Positions 38,301-51,300 of a stretch of 64,000 nt of DNA are shown here, in pieces. Each line of letters opens with the position of its first letter. The first letter of the stretch is position 1. The stretch is from Ciona intestinalis (Eukaryota; Chordata; Ascidiacea; Phlebobranchia; Cionidae). Position numbers and translations under genes: made by a program. The notes under the pieces are model-generated. The model did no database searches. It had not been told where the DNA came from and saw nothing but the letters and a program-made list of their open reading frames with translations. The stretch covers positions 649,984-713,983 of the forward strand of contig NW_004190356.2 in the NCBI RefSeq assembly GCF_000224145.3, given 5' to 3'.

Positions 38301-41300
38301 AATGTTTCAACAACAGTTTCGGAGCTATTTTATACCAATTGTTATTAAGCACATAAGTGGTCACAAAGATTCTTTTTTGTTGAGCAGTTGTTCTTACTAA
38401 GCACATGAATGGCACCATACATTCCATTTCGTCGAACAGTTGGTTGTGTTTATGTCGTTCTTTGCCATAGGGTTTTCCACAATAATTAATTATCAAGTTT
38501 ATTCTTTAATCTCCTAATTAAAATCAAATCAAATCAAATATATGAAATTTTAGATAATTTTGTTTGATTTAAAATCACAAAATTAACAATTACTTTACTA
38601 ATTAGCAAGTAATTGTTGACTTTACTAATTAGCAAGTAATTGTTGATTTTGTATGGATTCGTCCAACTTTGGTAGTTAAAGTAGGAACGATCAAAGTTAA
38701 ATGGCATTTTTTTCTTAGGAGAAATTTTATGCATTATCGCATGGTCAATTTATTTTTTTTTTCCGCAGGGTTTTTTACTTGAGATTTCTCTACAACCCCT
38801 TTCGTTTTTTAGAAACTTTAGTGGTACTTTTAGATTACATTTGGGCGTATTTCAAATCTCTGCATATACAAGTTTTCAATTTTAGGGCTGCCATTATTTT
38901 GTGTGTGATTAATTTTCAGACACAAGTTTTTAGCTTTTCCTGAATACAACAACTTAGAGCATACCATAGGTCATTATCATTTTCCAGTTATATCTATGAT
39001 CTTTTAAAAGTTTTCAAACGACATTTAGTTAGTGGTTTCCCAAAGAAATTGTTATATTACCAACAATTTGTTTCATCAAAGCAATGCAGAGGTTCTCGCT
39101 TCCATTAGCAGAGGTACGCACAAGTTCATTCACAATCCATAATACCTAGAATATAATAATGTTTTATAAAGTTAGACCTTGGTTCAGTGGTTTAAGTAGT
39201 CATTGTTGCTAAAAGATACTGAATTCAATGCTCAATGACAATTATTGCTCTGACCCAGCGAACAGTGGTTACTGATATACTATCTAACTGATAACTGCAA
39301 TGCCACAAAAACAATCGCCCACATGGGTTAAACATGTTATCACAACTGCAGTTGCCCTGTTACATCAGGGGGTAATTGGTATAAATGGTGGCATTCATTT
39401 ATTTAATTCTCTTTTTCATATTTTCCATCCATATATACCAATATACATATTACATAATGCATACTAAAAAACCACACATTACCTGCATACGTGCAGCATC
39501 AGTCAGTTTGCGAAATTTTTCTATAATAATGATGTTCATGTGCAAAAGAACACAATTTAAACTGTCCCGGTTCACCATCATTAAGTTTTGGAAGGTCTAG
39601 ATTTGAAGAATATTGAGAATAAAACTACAATTTATATAACTTATATATGTCATGTAGGGATGCACAATACAGAAATTAGAATTTGTGATGTTCTAATCTT
39701 TTTGTATTTCCAATCCAAATATTAGTTCGGGCATAATGATGCCATCTCATTCAATTTAATAAAAAGTTTAAATAAATAATGATTGTGAGAAACATTATCT
39801 TTGTTTGCATGAAACGTTCAACAGAAAACGTTTACAATGTCATTTTTAAAGTTAATATCTGTTTCCAATTAGCTGTTTGGGCATCTTTTGTTGTTAGGAT
39901 TAGGCGTTTTCACACCATCGTTTTGCTGGGATTTGAGCTCTCTCTTCCAGCAGAAAAAGACGGGATCTCTCAGATGTCCATGAGTAATGGATAATGTTAA
40001 AATCCAAACCCAAAACATTTGGCAACCAATAACATGGTGCAAAATTTGGGCAATAGGACAAGTTTTTACCATTTATTAGATCGTGATCCAACAAAGCTAC
40101 TATTGTAGTGTCAATAAACTGATTTTTGTGGGTAACTGGGTAAAACTGATATTCGCCCATAAAAAGAAAAAGATTCGAAATTCTAGATTTGTAATTCTAA
40201 AAAAAAAAAAAAAGATTCAGAAAGAAATATCTAAGTTCATGTTCTCCAGCTACATAGTTTGAATATAGCTTACCTTTGATGCAGTTTGTCGATCTGAAAG
40301 TATTTTACATAACAAGCCGATGCACACACTTTCATGCTCTGTGTTGCCAATCGAAACCTTAAAAACAAATAAATCAAAAAAGATTTTTACTTAATTTTTT
40401 TCTGCGATAGAAGCAATGCGATGACACCACAGTTCACAGCAACTCTTCCAAAGGTTGGCATATGTATGTTGTTTAAATGTATTTGGTAGCTTCCGTTTAG
40501 GGTTTTATTTTATAAAAAAAAGTTATGCAGTTTCTATTTTTTATAGTGTGTTTCATTTATTTAATGTGTGGTGTGTTTTTTTTAAATTTGTTTTAATTTT
40601 GTGCCTGAGATAAAAAGTCCTAAAAGAGATACAACATCTAGATTGGGTGAAAGCACTTATACCAGGGACGGGCAACATACGCCCGCGACAGAATTTTGAA
40701 CGGCCCGCAGACAGTTTCTGGTCTTACATAATAATGTGGCCGCAGCCCATAACTTTTGAAAATCCAAGGTATCTCTTATTGAATATAAAGTTTCTTTGCG
40801 GATGTACAAGTATTATTTTACAAACTATCTATCTATACTTTGTTGCGCATACGAGAAAAAGGCAAATATTCAGCCTGTTTTCAAGTACCAGAATTATCAA
40901 AGGGGCAATCGCAATTATAACGCAAATAATAAACCTATAAAGTAGAAACAAGTTATATTATTGAGTGATGTGTAAGGTAGGCAATTTCAAGGATTCTTGA
41001 TGACTATTATTTCTGTATAATTTATACAAAAGTGGTAAACAGTGTTTTTTCTTTATTTTAAGCGAATACCAAGTACTACAGTTGCTGGTTAGTTAAACTA
41101 TTCCAACTTCCAAATTAGACATAGTTTGTTACAGACATTTTTTCTGGTTAAAATTGTTCATTATTCTACTTTCTGCGCACAACTATAAATTTCCACTTAC
41201 ATGCTTAGTGAGTATATCATTTGCTTCTCGTTCAGAACTTATATTTTCAAGCAGATTTTGAATGAGGTTCAAACTTTTTTCCAATTTCTGTAAATATGAA

Positions 41301-42326
41301 TTAATTCACTTTCAAGAAACCAAAGTATTAAAAAAACAAAAAAAACTGCAACCCTATGACGGGTTGTCAATTATGGTCTGTAGACTTTTTCGTTTGATCA
41401 ACTATGAAATAAAAACAATGTTAACGCTATTGTGTAGGTCCAGGAGGAGCTTTAGAGTTTTAGACTGGCTACAACATTTTTTTTCAAAACTGTTTTTTTA
41501 AAGATTTGCAGGATTTTCTGTACATAGCCTTATTAGGGCTTAACACAGCAATGCCAATTTTAAAAAACTTTTGCGTTTTTTTACTTTTAAACCACTGAAA
41601 TTGCTAACATTTTAATTGCAAGGAATAACCCTTTTATTTTCCTTGGCGGAATATCTTCTTGCAAGACATTCTTTTAAATTAAAAGTTTAAAAGGATTGTA
41701 GTAGCATTTCAATATAATATTATATATATATAATATATTCAGCAACTGGTTTAATTGTGCAGCATTACACTGTAGAATTGTCCTGCACCGTGGCAAAGTG
41801 GTTGGCGGGTCTGCCTCTAACCCGTAGGTAATGGGTTCAAGGCTACCCGCTGCCACCATTGTGGGCGTATGTGCCCTTGGGCAAGACACTTAACCGCAAT
41901 TGCTTGAACCTAGTGGTCACTACTGCGTTGTCTAAATTATCAGCCATAAATAAAAAGATTAAAAAAAAACCCAAAAAATTAACCACAAAGTAACATAAAT
42001 CGTAACGCATAAACTGGAACAAGGTGTATGGAAAAGAACTCCCGTGTTATAAGGACTGTCATTTTTTCGGCCACGCAAGGATAAAGTAGCTTACATTCAT
42101 TCACATTCACTACAAATAATTTAACATTAAAAAGAAATATTGAACCACACTGTCCCACTAGCATGTTATTGTTGGACAACAATCTGTGCAACAGTGCTTC
42201 AATGCAATATTGCATATATTTACAAACAAGATTAAAATTTTCTACCTCCTCAAGTTCTTCTTTTGCTTCAAATGACAAAGTGTTAAAAATTTTCAAGTTG
42301 TTAGTCCCAGTTGTTGTATGTGCCAT
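26319..42326 (-). CDS. INTS3: INTS3 (Integrator subunit 3 / SOSS-A), exons 1-22
   Basis: ATG at 42326. Exons: 42246-42326, 41201-41287, 40274-40357, 39483-39596, 39061-39145, 38064-38197, 37770-37844, 37476-37583, 36419-36538, 36080-36234, 35271-35511, 34447-34603, 33962-34072, 33591-33695, 33365-33443, 32379-32490, 31542-31654, 29874-30038, 29385-29544, 28682-28826, 28211-28373 and 26319-26501. All join in phase and continue into 10389-10489. With the C-terminal exons the protein is about 1070 aa, close to vertebrate INTS3 (just over 1000 aa). Landmarks are [110 protein letters not shown] and [14 protein letters not shown]3 is an all-helical scaffold of the Integrator complex (snRNA 3' processing, transcription attenuation) and the core of the SOSS single-strand DNA repair complex with NABP/INIP. 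The start is chosen because the short N-terminus leads straight into the conserved FEAKEELEE block. Confidence 0.95.
26640..26900 (+). repeat. Intronic repeat (family D), one of at least six copies
   Basis: Shared block: 'agaagcat..', then a tract like 'gttgggtgacagttcttctt' and 'ccatgcgttgtcgcacggcc'. Similar blocks occur on plus at 30790-30960, 35095-35220 and 38690-38760, and inverted at 30240-30400, 36885-37020 and 50835-50945. No coding potential; all copies lie in introns of INTS3 or QPCTL. Class unknown. Confidence 0.55.
26901..28210. other. INTS3 intron 21, unexplained part
   Basis: Includes a somewhat GC-richer patch (27300-27600) with a 69-codon open frame on minus that matches no domain I know. 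The rest is AT-rich. Confidence 0.4.
30240..31080. repeat. Two family-D intronic repeat copies in opposite orientation
   Basis: 30240-30400 carries the inverted block ('gcattggatttcccattag', 'atttctaaactactaaat'); 30790-30960 carries the direct block ('gttgagtgacactttttcct', 'gaaatcccatgcatatccga'). Both lie in INTS3 intron 17. Confidence 0.5.
31271..31468 (+). mobile_element. ~198-bp MITE (family A), best-preserved copy
   Basis: Ends 'tagggtgggggaagatggga' and 'gtcttcccccaccctacta' are near-perfect inverted repeats, flanked by TATA/TATAT sequence. The core reads 'ttggtagtaaacaaagaaca' and 'ttgtttaaaacacaatcaga'. It lies in INTS3 intron 17. Confidence 0.9.
38592..38647 (+). repeat. Two tandem copies of a ~27-bp unit
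   Basis: 'tttactaattagcaagtaat' plus 'tgttga' is repeated directly. Each unit has short inverted arms (caattac / gtaattg), so cruciform pairing is possible. It lies in INTS3 intron 5. Confidence 0.8.
39175..39350 (+). repeat. Degenerate SINE-like sequence
   Basis: 'ggttcagtggtttaagtagt' resembles a tRNA-like head; 'gaattcaatgctcaatgaca' and 'aacaatcgcccacatgggtt' follow. It is more diverged than the main SINE copies and could be an older subfamily. Confidence 0.35.
40655..40760 (+). mobile_element. Possible hAT-type element end
   Basis: 'cagggacgggcaacatacgc' followed by 'aacggcccgcagac' and 'gtggccgcagcccataac' resembles the GC-rich 'CAGGG.TGGGCAA..CGGCCCG' ends of hAT elements and their non-autonomous relatives in other animals. 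No matching inverted end was found nearby. It lies in INTS3 intron 2. Confidence 0.35.
41787..42112 (+). repeat. tRNA-headed SINE, near full length
   Basis: 'caccgtggcaaagtggttgg', 'gtaatgggttcaaggctacc', 'gggcaagacacttaaccgca' and tail 'aaggataaagtagcttacat'. It lies in INTS3 intron 1. Confidence 0.85.
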
Positions 42327-43431
42327 TTTAAAGAACCTTTATCCTTTTATCAGTATCACGATGATTCGACTCTACACAAACCTAATTAATATAGAAATAT
42401 AATAATTTAATAAAGATCCGGTCGCAAACAAAAATTCTTTCCACAAATAACGCTACCAGTCAAAACTTTTAACAGTTCCGTTCACCGCAAATAAAAATAT
42501 GTGAATTCAGATTTATTTTGAGCATTTTGCCATAGGGTGGCGTGGGGCATCAAGAGCCTGGCCCACGGTTTTCATAATTGTGCTTTTTTTTAATAAGAAC
42601 AATGTTTAATGTCTCATGATGCTAAATAGCTGGTTTGTGTATATTTGCTTTAATTAAAAAGTTATAAACGTTTAAAAAATCAAATTTTAAAGTTGTAAAA
42701 ACGTCACTCGCAGGCACTGTGACGACACAATACAATATTTCGTTAATGGGGAAAACCCGGCCAATTATTTGATATCGTTTACCTAGTTTTTGAGCACGAA
42801 GTGGTCATGTAGATTCTTTTTAGTCGAACAGTTGTTGTTGTTGTTTTTTTTTGCAAGAAATATTTTCGCAATTAACTTAATTCCTAATTTTACCATTTAT
42901 TCTTTTATCGTTTAAATTTAAAATATTTATAAATTTTAAAATATATTTATAGATTTTATACTAAACTTTCAGATTTAACAAGAGATTAAAGAATAAATGC
43001 TAGAATTTAGAATTGATATAGGTGCGGAAAAAATCGTCCTATCAGCAACAACAATAACGCCAAGAACAATTGTTCGACGAAAAAGGATCTATATGATCAC
43101 TACCGTGCTAAAAAACCGGCGAATAGCGAATCAGATTTAAAAACCAATATTTTTCTGATTATTATTAAATAGGGGTTTGTGGAAAAAAGAAATCGCGTCT
43201 GATAAAATCTCCCCCGCCGCACTATATATACATATTTTTGCTCTAAGTTTAAAAAGTTCACACGTTTCTAACGTCAAACATTTTTCGTGACGTCACATTT
43301 TCTGTCTGGTACGTTGACCTTATTGCGAGGACGACAGTCTTATACGCGAATTTCGCTGTTTGTATACGTTTTGTAACTGTTAAAAGTCGATAAGTAAACT
43401 TTATCCTTCACGATATGCTTATTCGACCATT

Positions 43432-43530
43432 GCGTATTTATCCTTGTGTGGCGGAACAACGACATTCGTTAGAACACGCGTGTTCTGTTTCATACACCTT
43501 GTGTCCACAAGTTAGTACCACGCATGTAAC
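43432..43530 (-). repeat. SINE 3' fragment
   Basis: Plus strand reads 'tccttgtgtggcggaacaac' and 'gttctgtttcatacaccttg', the complement of the SINE 3' half. Confidence 0.65.
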
Positions 43531-43566
43531 TTTGTTGGTGATTATAATTTATTATTGTTTTTTACG

Positions 43567-44050
43567 TATAGTAGGGTGGGGAAAGATGAAACACTTTGTC
43601 AGGCGAGACTTTTTTTAATTTTCTTTTTACCGACCCCGATTTAACGATAATTACAAAAATAATGATACAGAATTATTCGTCAGTATTATTACGACTTTAA
43701 AAAGCGCACGTCAAAGCTAATTATACTGTTTTAAATAATAAAAGAATATGTAAATTCGAAACGGTATATTTTAAACAGGTAAAAAATACGAAATAGTAAA
43801 GTGCTAACTCTGAATGCTCGCTAAACCTGTAGTTTGCAAAGTTTTGTAGTTTGCGAGTGTGGCCGATTAAACTAGGTTTATAGATTCATGAAACAACTTT
43901 GAATATTTCGTACAGTTTGGTGTTTGTGGTTTTGTGAAAACGTGGTTTTGTGAAAACAAAACCAACATGACTTTAATTTGAGATAAATATAACAAAAAAT
44001 ATTGTTCATTCACAAGACATTGATTAATATTGCTACGTAGTTTGTACATA
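43567..44050 (+). mobile_element. Family B element, 5' part only
   Basis: 'tagtagggtggggaaagatg' then 'tgtcaggcgagacttttttt', 'cgtcaaagctaattatactg' and 'ttcgtacagtttgg' match the left half of the copy at 7097. The right half is missing. Confidence 0.75.
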
Positions 44051-44747
44051 ACTTTCTTGTTACGTTTTTATTTTTTTGTATTTATTTTTATATTTAATTT
44101 CTTGTGTATTACATTAATGCACTTCTTCTACAATTTACAAGTGTGCTCCTGAAGCGGTTTACTGTGAACTATTGGTAGATTTTATTGGGGGGGGTTGTTT
44201 ATCCATGATGACCCAATCTCGTGTCAATTCTCTTTAAACCCGCAGAAATAAAAAAAGAATATAACGCGCATCTTCACCGTCGGTAAAGAAGCGTTTACTA
44301 TTGTAGTCATTGTAATCCAGGGCGTTTTATCTAGTTTACTTCGTTTCTTGGCTTAATTTAAATTGATAGGGACCAATAACTCTTCTTAAATATCTATATA
44401 TATATTTCTAACAAACTGTTTGTTTGAACGTTTATAATTATATTTATTAAATAATTAAACATCCTAAACAAGCGCTAAACTGTAAGTGTTAACCTACCAA
44501 CTAACTAATCTGGCCTAATAAACTGGAATAGTTGGTGTTATTGTTGAAATTAACAGCTAAAACCTCCCAAAGCCCTTATGCGACTATCTTTTACAATAGA
44601 GACCAAGCGAAACGGGGACGGAGTTGGCGGTCACGTGAATAGAAAAAAGAATGTATCACGGTTTTGAGCAGTTGCGCGTTTTACTCTTTTTTATTTCTGT
44701 GGTCTTTACTCACACTTTTGTTTGTATTAAAGGCTAACTTCGGTTCC

Positions 44748-44936
44748 TTTAATTAGTAATGTCCGCTATGTCCCCACTATTCAGTTCACTACGTCCGCTA
44801 TGTCCACTATATAGTAAAAATTATGGACAAAGCGGACATAGTAAACGTTGTATAGACATAGCGGAGTAAAGCGGACATAGTGAATATTGCGGACATAGCG
44901 GACACAGTGGACATGGCGGACATGCACTAATTAAAT
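44748..44936. mobile_element. Palindromic ~190-bp element built of GCGGACATAG words
   Basis: Left arm 'tttaattagtaatgtccgct' + 'atgtccccact'; right arm 'agtggacatggcggacatgc' + 'actaattaaa'. The arms are inverted repeats with a few mismatches. The interior repeats (GC)GGACATAG(TG/CG) in both orientations, so almost the whole element could fold into one hairpin. No coding potential. Confidence 0.75.
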
Positions 44937-45249
44937 TACCTAATTGCTGCGTGATTACAGTTTGTCAAAATTCATGAAAACAAACGTTTTTAAGCGACCA
45001 CAACGTTAATTAGTGTAAGTTTACATTAAACACATGGTACAGGAGTTGTACAAAGCGTATTTACACATATTTTTTTACCAATTACTCAATCCTCATACGT
45101 CATAAGTTAATTAGTTATAATACATGTATAAATACATTCTGCCTACTGCTCCACGGTCACCAATGGCGACTCGAACCCGTTTTATTGGTTACTTCAGATT
45201 TGTTTTTGATCGAGCCCAGTCGACCGTTGTAGTAAAAGGATTAATTATC

Positions 45250-45507
45250 ATATTAGGGTGGGGGGAGATGGGACACCTTTTCATTTTGTTTTCTCTCTTT
45301 ATTTGGTAGTAAACAAAGAACATTTAATGAATTATAAAACCGTATCTTCACGACTTCATCAGACCGTTGTTAATTGTTTAAACCACGATCAGGCTATTTG
45401 GATATTATGTGTTAAGGTGTCCCATCTTCCCCGACTCTACTATAATATGCTAATTAGATTATGTGTTAAAGGTGTCCCATTTCCCCGACTCTTCTATAAT
45501 ATGCTAA
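45250..45507 (+). mobile_element. ~195-bp MITE (family A) with duplicated right end
   Basis: 'attagggtggggggagatgg' starts the element; the core 'ttggtagtaaacaaagaaca' follows; right end 'gtcccatcttccccgactct' at about 45418-45443. The last ~60 bp ('ttatgtgttaaaggtgtccc', 'cgactcttctataatatgct') is then repeated in tandem to 45507. Confidence 0.8.
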
Positions 45508-46104
45508 TTAGTTTAAAACGTGCTCATTCATTAGATCTGTAATCTCTTGTCGTTAAAAATATTTTTAAATCTTCTCTAACGTAATCGAAAAAACAAATAA
45601 AGTTATTATTGTTTTTTTTAACAAAAAATTATTTTTGGACATTTGATTATTTTATGAATGGCTTTACATACTGTAAATCGTAGAGTGCTCAAATATTATG
45701 GTCGTGGTATAACTGAAAAGTATCAAAAATGGTCGTTATAAACTGCCGCTTTGTATACTATATACTAGGATCACCCGGGTCTCCAAAATTGATTTTCTTT
45801 GCTTTTTCTCCTTTTTTTTACACATGGCCTCTGGGCGAAACGATTTTCTGCGATAATTCATTGTTAGGTGAGTTGTGACTGGTTGTATGAAATAAGCTTA
45901 ATTCTGAATGAAGATTAGTTTATATATACTGACTGAGAGTTTGAAAGTAATTATATGATAAAAAAATCCATTGCCGCACTATGCAGGTTGGCGGGTGCTA
46001 TAAGTAACGCTAAAACTTTTAAATCAGTTACACATTATGTATTACATTACTAAATATAGAAATTCTTCCCACTTTTAGTAAAATAAATTAGACAACGTTT
46101 TATC

Positions 46105-48343
46105 ATGTTATCAATTGAAAGTATAAACAGCATCATGTCAAGATATCGGCGGCCAAAAGAAAGTTCTGTTTCTGAAACTCCACAGCACCCACTATCAAAT
46201 AGACACACTAATTATAAACGGACTTTATTTATTGGAGGTATGATTTACATTTTAAAGTGAGTCAAAATGAATTCCTATGTTTTGTTTTTATATTGTGTAC
46301 TAAAATTTTGCTTTATTGTAATGTTCTCTCTTAGTAGTTCCGGTCTACATTTTGTATTCAATAACAAGCATACTTTTTGATATGTGAACCACAACCATAA
46401 ATTGTTTACGGCAACTAAAGTTACATTCATTTTTACAGGTATTGGCATCACGTTAATTGCAGTAGTTGTCTTGTTCAATCATTTACAATCAACTGAAGTA
46501 AAAGGACCTGTAGAAATCGAGCGCAACTATGAAACTTGGCATCTAGCAAAGGTTATTTTTATTTCTTGTTTATTTAATTGATAATTTAAAGCATTGTTTT
46601 TTATTAGCAATATAGTCTAGGTAATTATACACATGTTTCAACATCCTATTTTTTTGCATTTGACAAGTAAAATGCCCCCGCAAAAAGCTTTATTTGTTTT
46701 TGTGCTGACTGCCAACCATAACGAACAGAACTAATGATATCTTTTCCCTGACCTCCTGTTAAATTTGGCCGTCTTGCAATCCCCATATGTAGGCTTCAAT
46801 CAATTCTAATTTGGCAGTTTTCTATTTGTGTAGTTCAGTGTTCACATCGATTCTCGGATTGGCCATGCGCCCATGCCTATGGCTATACCTACCAGAAAGC
46901 ATGGGATCATAGCCAGGTGTTAACTGTTAATACGAGGGTATTTCCACCAATTTTAGTATGCTAAATAAAAATGTAGAAAAAAAAGATCTTTAATTACTGT
47001 TTGGAATAGGAAGCAAGTATCAGGGTCAAAAACATAAAATAGATAAAATGCAACAGCGATCACATTACTATCTCGATCTCCGCATTGCTACTTAAAGATA
47101 AAAAAATTTGGTCAACAACCAACTAAAAAATCTCTTCACTGGGTAGTAAATTAACCATCAAACAACTTTGTAATAGTGTATTCTTGTTAAAATTTGCCTG
47201 TGGTTAATAAGGAAGCTCTGGGAGCAGCAATAAAAAACTTTGCTCTAATAAAAAATTGGATGTGATGGTTAAATTAATCTGGGTACATTTTACCCTTACC
47301 TTGGTTTGCAGCCAAGCAATTGAAAATTTATTTAATATATATATAATATAATATACATGTTTAGATTTTAATCATCTTTTTTTTCCTGAAAAATGCACCT
47401 TTTTGTTAGTAGCACCTCTGCACCTTGCACCTATTAGTCATACAAAAAATTAATGACTAGTTGGGTAAACAATTTGTACAACCATTTTCTTTCTAGAACT
47501 CATGGCAGCCAAGGGTGTTAAATCGTGAAGAACTAACACAGATTGCTCAAAAGGTTGATCAAGTTGATATTAAACCAATATTCAACTCATTTATGATCCC
47601 TCGACCACCAGGAACTTTGAATATAACAATTGTTGGTATGGTAAGTCAGATTTTTACCTTTAGCATCTTGGTTTAGTTGAACTGGTGGATTTAAGCAAAA
47701 ACATGTATTATATAAGACTTAGTAATGTCAGATGTTTTTTTCATTTTTCTTCACTAGTAATGCATTAAAAAAATTGTTTTTACAAATAATAATCTTACAA
47801 CTTATGCATTGTGTAGTTTATATTTTACCAGAAACATCTTTTTTTTTCTTTTTAAAATATTCGTAACGCATTTTTAACAGCCTTGTTTTAATGCTTCTCT
47901 TTCCTCTTATAATACATCAGTTTTACTTAACTACATCCTCTTAAATATAAGCTTACCCACAAATAACATTTATTAAAATAAAAGCCAAGCCTATAAGTTG
48001 CATAACCTATATAAAGCGGAATAAGTAACCAGTGCATTACACTTAAACTAAATGATAAAGAATTTTGAAAATCAAAATGACATCCCACTTAATCTAAACT
48101 CTAAATTCAGCATCATAGTATTAAAAGGGACCTGTAACTAAAAAGTTTTATTGTAAAACATAAACTACATTATCAGAAAATATAGGCAAATCTCCGAAAG
48201 CTTTGAAATATCCATTTTTTGATTAAATCAATAATTGAATTAAAAAATATACATACATAATTAAGATCAATATTATTACAAACTTAATATTGATTAAAAA
48301 ATGACCACTCAACAGCTCCTCAAGTATTTGTAATATATGCATT

Positions 48344-48375
<32 letters not shown>

Positions 48376-51300
48376 ATGTGTAGTATTTAAACCAAACTAT
48401 TTTTTAACTTTAAGATAAGTGATGCAGTTTCTACTTTCTACCAATTTCTAAAAATGTCTTATACTTTAGTACATTCGGCATAAAATGGAGCAAGAATTAG
48501 GTTGGACAGTCGAAGAGATGACTTTCACTGACCAACCACCTCATCCATACCCACCAACACAGTTCAAAAACATCATAGCTACTCATAACCCTGGTGCTGC
48601 AAGACGTTTGGTCCTGGCTTGCCACTATGATTCGAAGGTATTTTATAAATGGAGTATTTAGCTATATCAATAGCTTAAAATAAATGCTTTAGTTTTGTAA
48701 CTTGTAGTTTTTAAAGTTCACATTTAGCACAAGCCACTAACATTAAAGTAATCAATGATAAATTAAAATTTGTATATAGGTAGAGACAGTGGCACAACCA
48801 AGGTGGGTTTCAGGGGATGTGACCATTTCCTTAAAAAATGATATATATAATATATATATTTGTTTTAGACAATATAATACATACCATTTTACATGTTACA
48901 CGTCTGTAACGATTTAATATTTTTTTAAAGGGGGACTGTAAGCCTGTAACTCCCAAACCCCTTTGGCTGCCTTAATACCACATTTGAGCATCCTAAACCT
49001 ATTTATATACGAGTGTTGTTGGTATGTCGTATGTCCCTTTATAAGCAATATTTAAAACCTTAAAGGTTTCAACTGAAATAGAAAAATTAAACCTTCACTT
49101 AGATCACACCAACAGGATTTCTGGGAGCATGTGACTCCGCCATGCCATGCTCGATGATGATTGAAATTGCCTTTGCTCTTCGTGAATACCTTGACCAGCG
49201 CAAATTGCAAGTAAATCACAGTTGTTACACTATTTAATATTTATTGATTAAAAATATTGATGTCATCACACGCATGGGTAAATCTGAAACCCAGCTTCCA
49301 ATTTTGTGTTAATAGTTTTTTTAAGCTGACAAAACTGTGTCAAAACATGCTTAGATCTGTTGTAAAATAATCAATTCATTTAAAAAATAAATTAAAAAAT
49401 GGCCATTGATATGTAAAGTTGAAAAACCTGAGTTTTAAAATTTTGGCTCACTGCAACCAAATTAGAAAATTCTAGACTCAAAAATTTGGAAAACACACAG
49501 TTTAATGCATTAACAAATTGTTATATAAGATGCTTGTTTCCTGTGCAGATTAATTCATTTTGGTTTCCTGCATTTCATTAATATTTAATTTGTAATCTGA
49601 TCCAACATAATGTTAATCTAATTAGTTTCCCTTATTCTTGCATGTAGCTGTGGTAGGTTTGTTGATGAAACAAGGACATTGCTCAGTTGGGTTTAATATT
49701 ATTATTCGATCTGATCACCATTATCACAATGCATCAATGTTAAAGGAAAAATGTTATATTTTAACAGCAACAACAAGGTATTGATAGATCTGATCTCACA
49801 TTGGAGTTTCTTTTTTTCGATGGTGAGGAAGCTTTTGATACATGGACAGAAACTGATTCATTGTATGGATCGCGACATATGGCTTCACGATGGACATCAC
49901 CTTGGAATGGCAGAAGTAGACTTGATTCTATTGTAAGTAGTTGTGTAACATATTTGTGATTTGTGATACATCACTTACACTAGCAAATATGAAACATTTT
50001 ATCAAAAGGATTTGTTTGTACTTTTGGATCTGATTGGAACAACCGACACACAGTTTTACAATCTTCCTGTCACATCTTCACGTTGGTTTAATCATCTTGC
50101 AGAACTAGGTAACTTACGCTTTACTTAAGGGTTTTCTTTTATCTTAAACACTCAAAGTAAAAACAAAGTTATGTGTTAATAAAATTAAACAACAACTTTT
50201 TGTATTAATAAATAAAATGAATTTTTGCAGAGTTACAAATGTATCGTGCTGGTTTACTCACGGTTAACAACACGAGGCACACACATCGTATATTTATACC
50301 ACGGACAGCTAATTATAATGTTGAAGATGACCATGTACCTTTCCATAGAGCAGGTAAAGTTTTTATTTAATTGGATGGCAGCCCACTTGTGCCACATCCA
50401 CAATAGTGAAAAGTTTTATTATTTATGTTGTAAATAAAAAAATGCAAATTTTGCAAGCATATTTATTTAGTTGACTGCATTAACAACTGTTTTCCGGATT
50501 GTTTTTCACTGCAATGGGAAAAATTTTTTTTAACTGCCAGTCTTAAATGTAAATACAACCAAAATTTGTAATTTAAGTCAAATGTTAAAATATGTATGTA
50601 ATCTTAAAGATGCGTGAACATTTTAAATTGTAGTAGACACATCAGCACCATGGACAAAAAAATGTTAAGATTTACTGTTCCTGGTTAGTTCACTACCCAA
50701 CTAGGCAACTTTTTTGAACTGATACCATCAAAAAAATAATTAAGTTACTTATTACCGGATGCTGTCATACGTTGAAAGTTGATTTAGGAACCTTTCTTAA
50801 AAAGGTTTGAAACAAAAATGTTAAAATAAAAAATCATGCACCAATGCATGGAATTTCCCATAAAAAACACTGAACTTTAAATGTTTCTAATTTCTGAACT
50901 ACTAAATAAATTGGTATATTGAATCTTTTTAAGTATATAAAAAATTAAAGTATAGTCAAGTACGGTAATAAAACAGAAAACATAAACTTTCGATTTTCTC
51001 CAGAAGTAATTAATAAAAAAAAGTTTTTGTCTGAAGCAACAATATTCATCATACCATGATGTCCAGGAAATATTGCAGGATTTCTATGTTTGTTTAAAAT
51101 TTTATTTGAAATTTTGTGCTGTTTTTTTCCCTGACTTTGGGGTAAAAAACAATGTTTTTAATAGCAACTTAACTCAATTTAAACAAAAATTGAATTAATA
51201 ATGGAAGTACAGGGTAATAATACAAATATTAGCCATACAACTTTTGCATTATGCAGTCTATATTTTCAAAGAAATCCAACTTTTCCGCACTCTTTCCACA

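Larger units (their letters stand above)
42327..46104. other. Intergenic region between the divergent INTS3 and QPCTL-like genes
   Basis: About 3.8 kb between divergent starts. It holds a SINE fragment (43432-43530), a family-B 5' fragment (43567-44050), the palindromic GCGGACATAG element (44748-44936) and a family-A MITE (45250-45507). The proximal 150 bp upstream of each ATG shows no TATA box that I can support. Confidence 0.6.

Noticed and set aside
39869..40160. Minus-strand open frames in INTS3 intron 3
   Set aside because: Exons 3 and 4 join in phase without them and the sequence matches no family I know.
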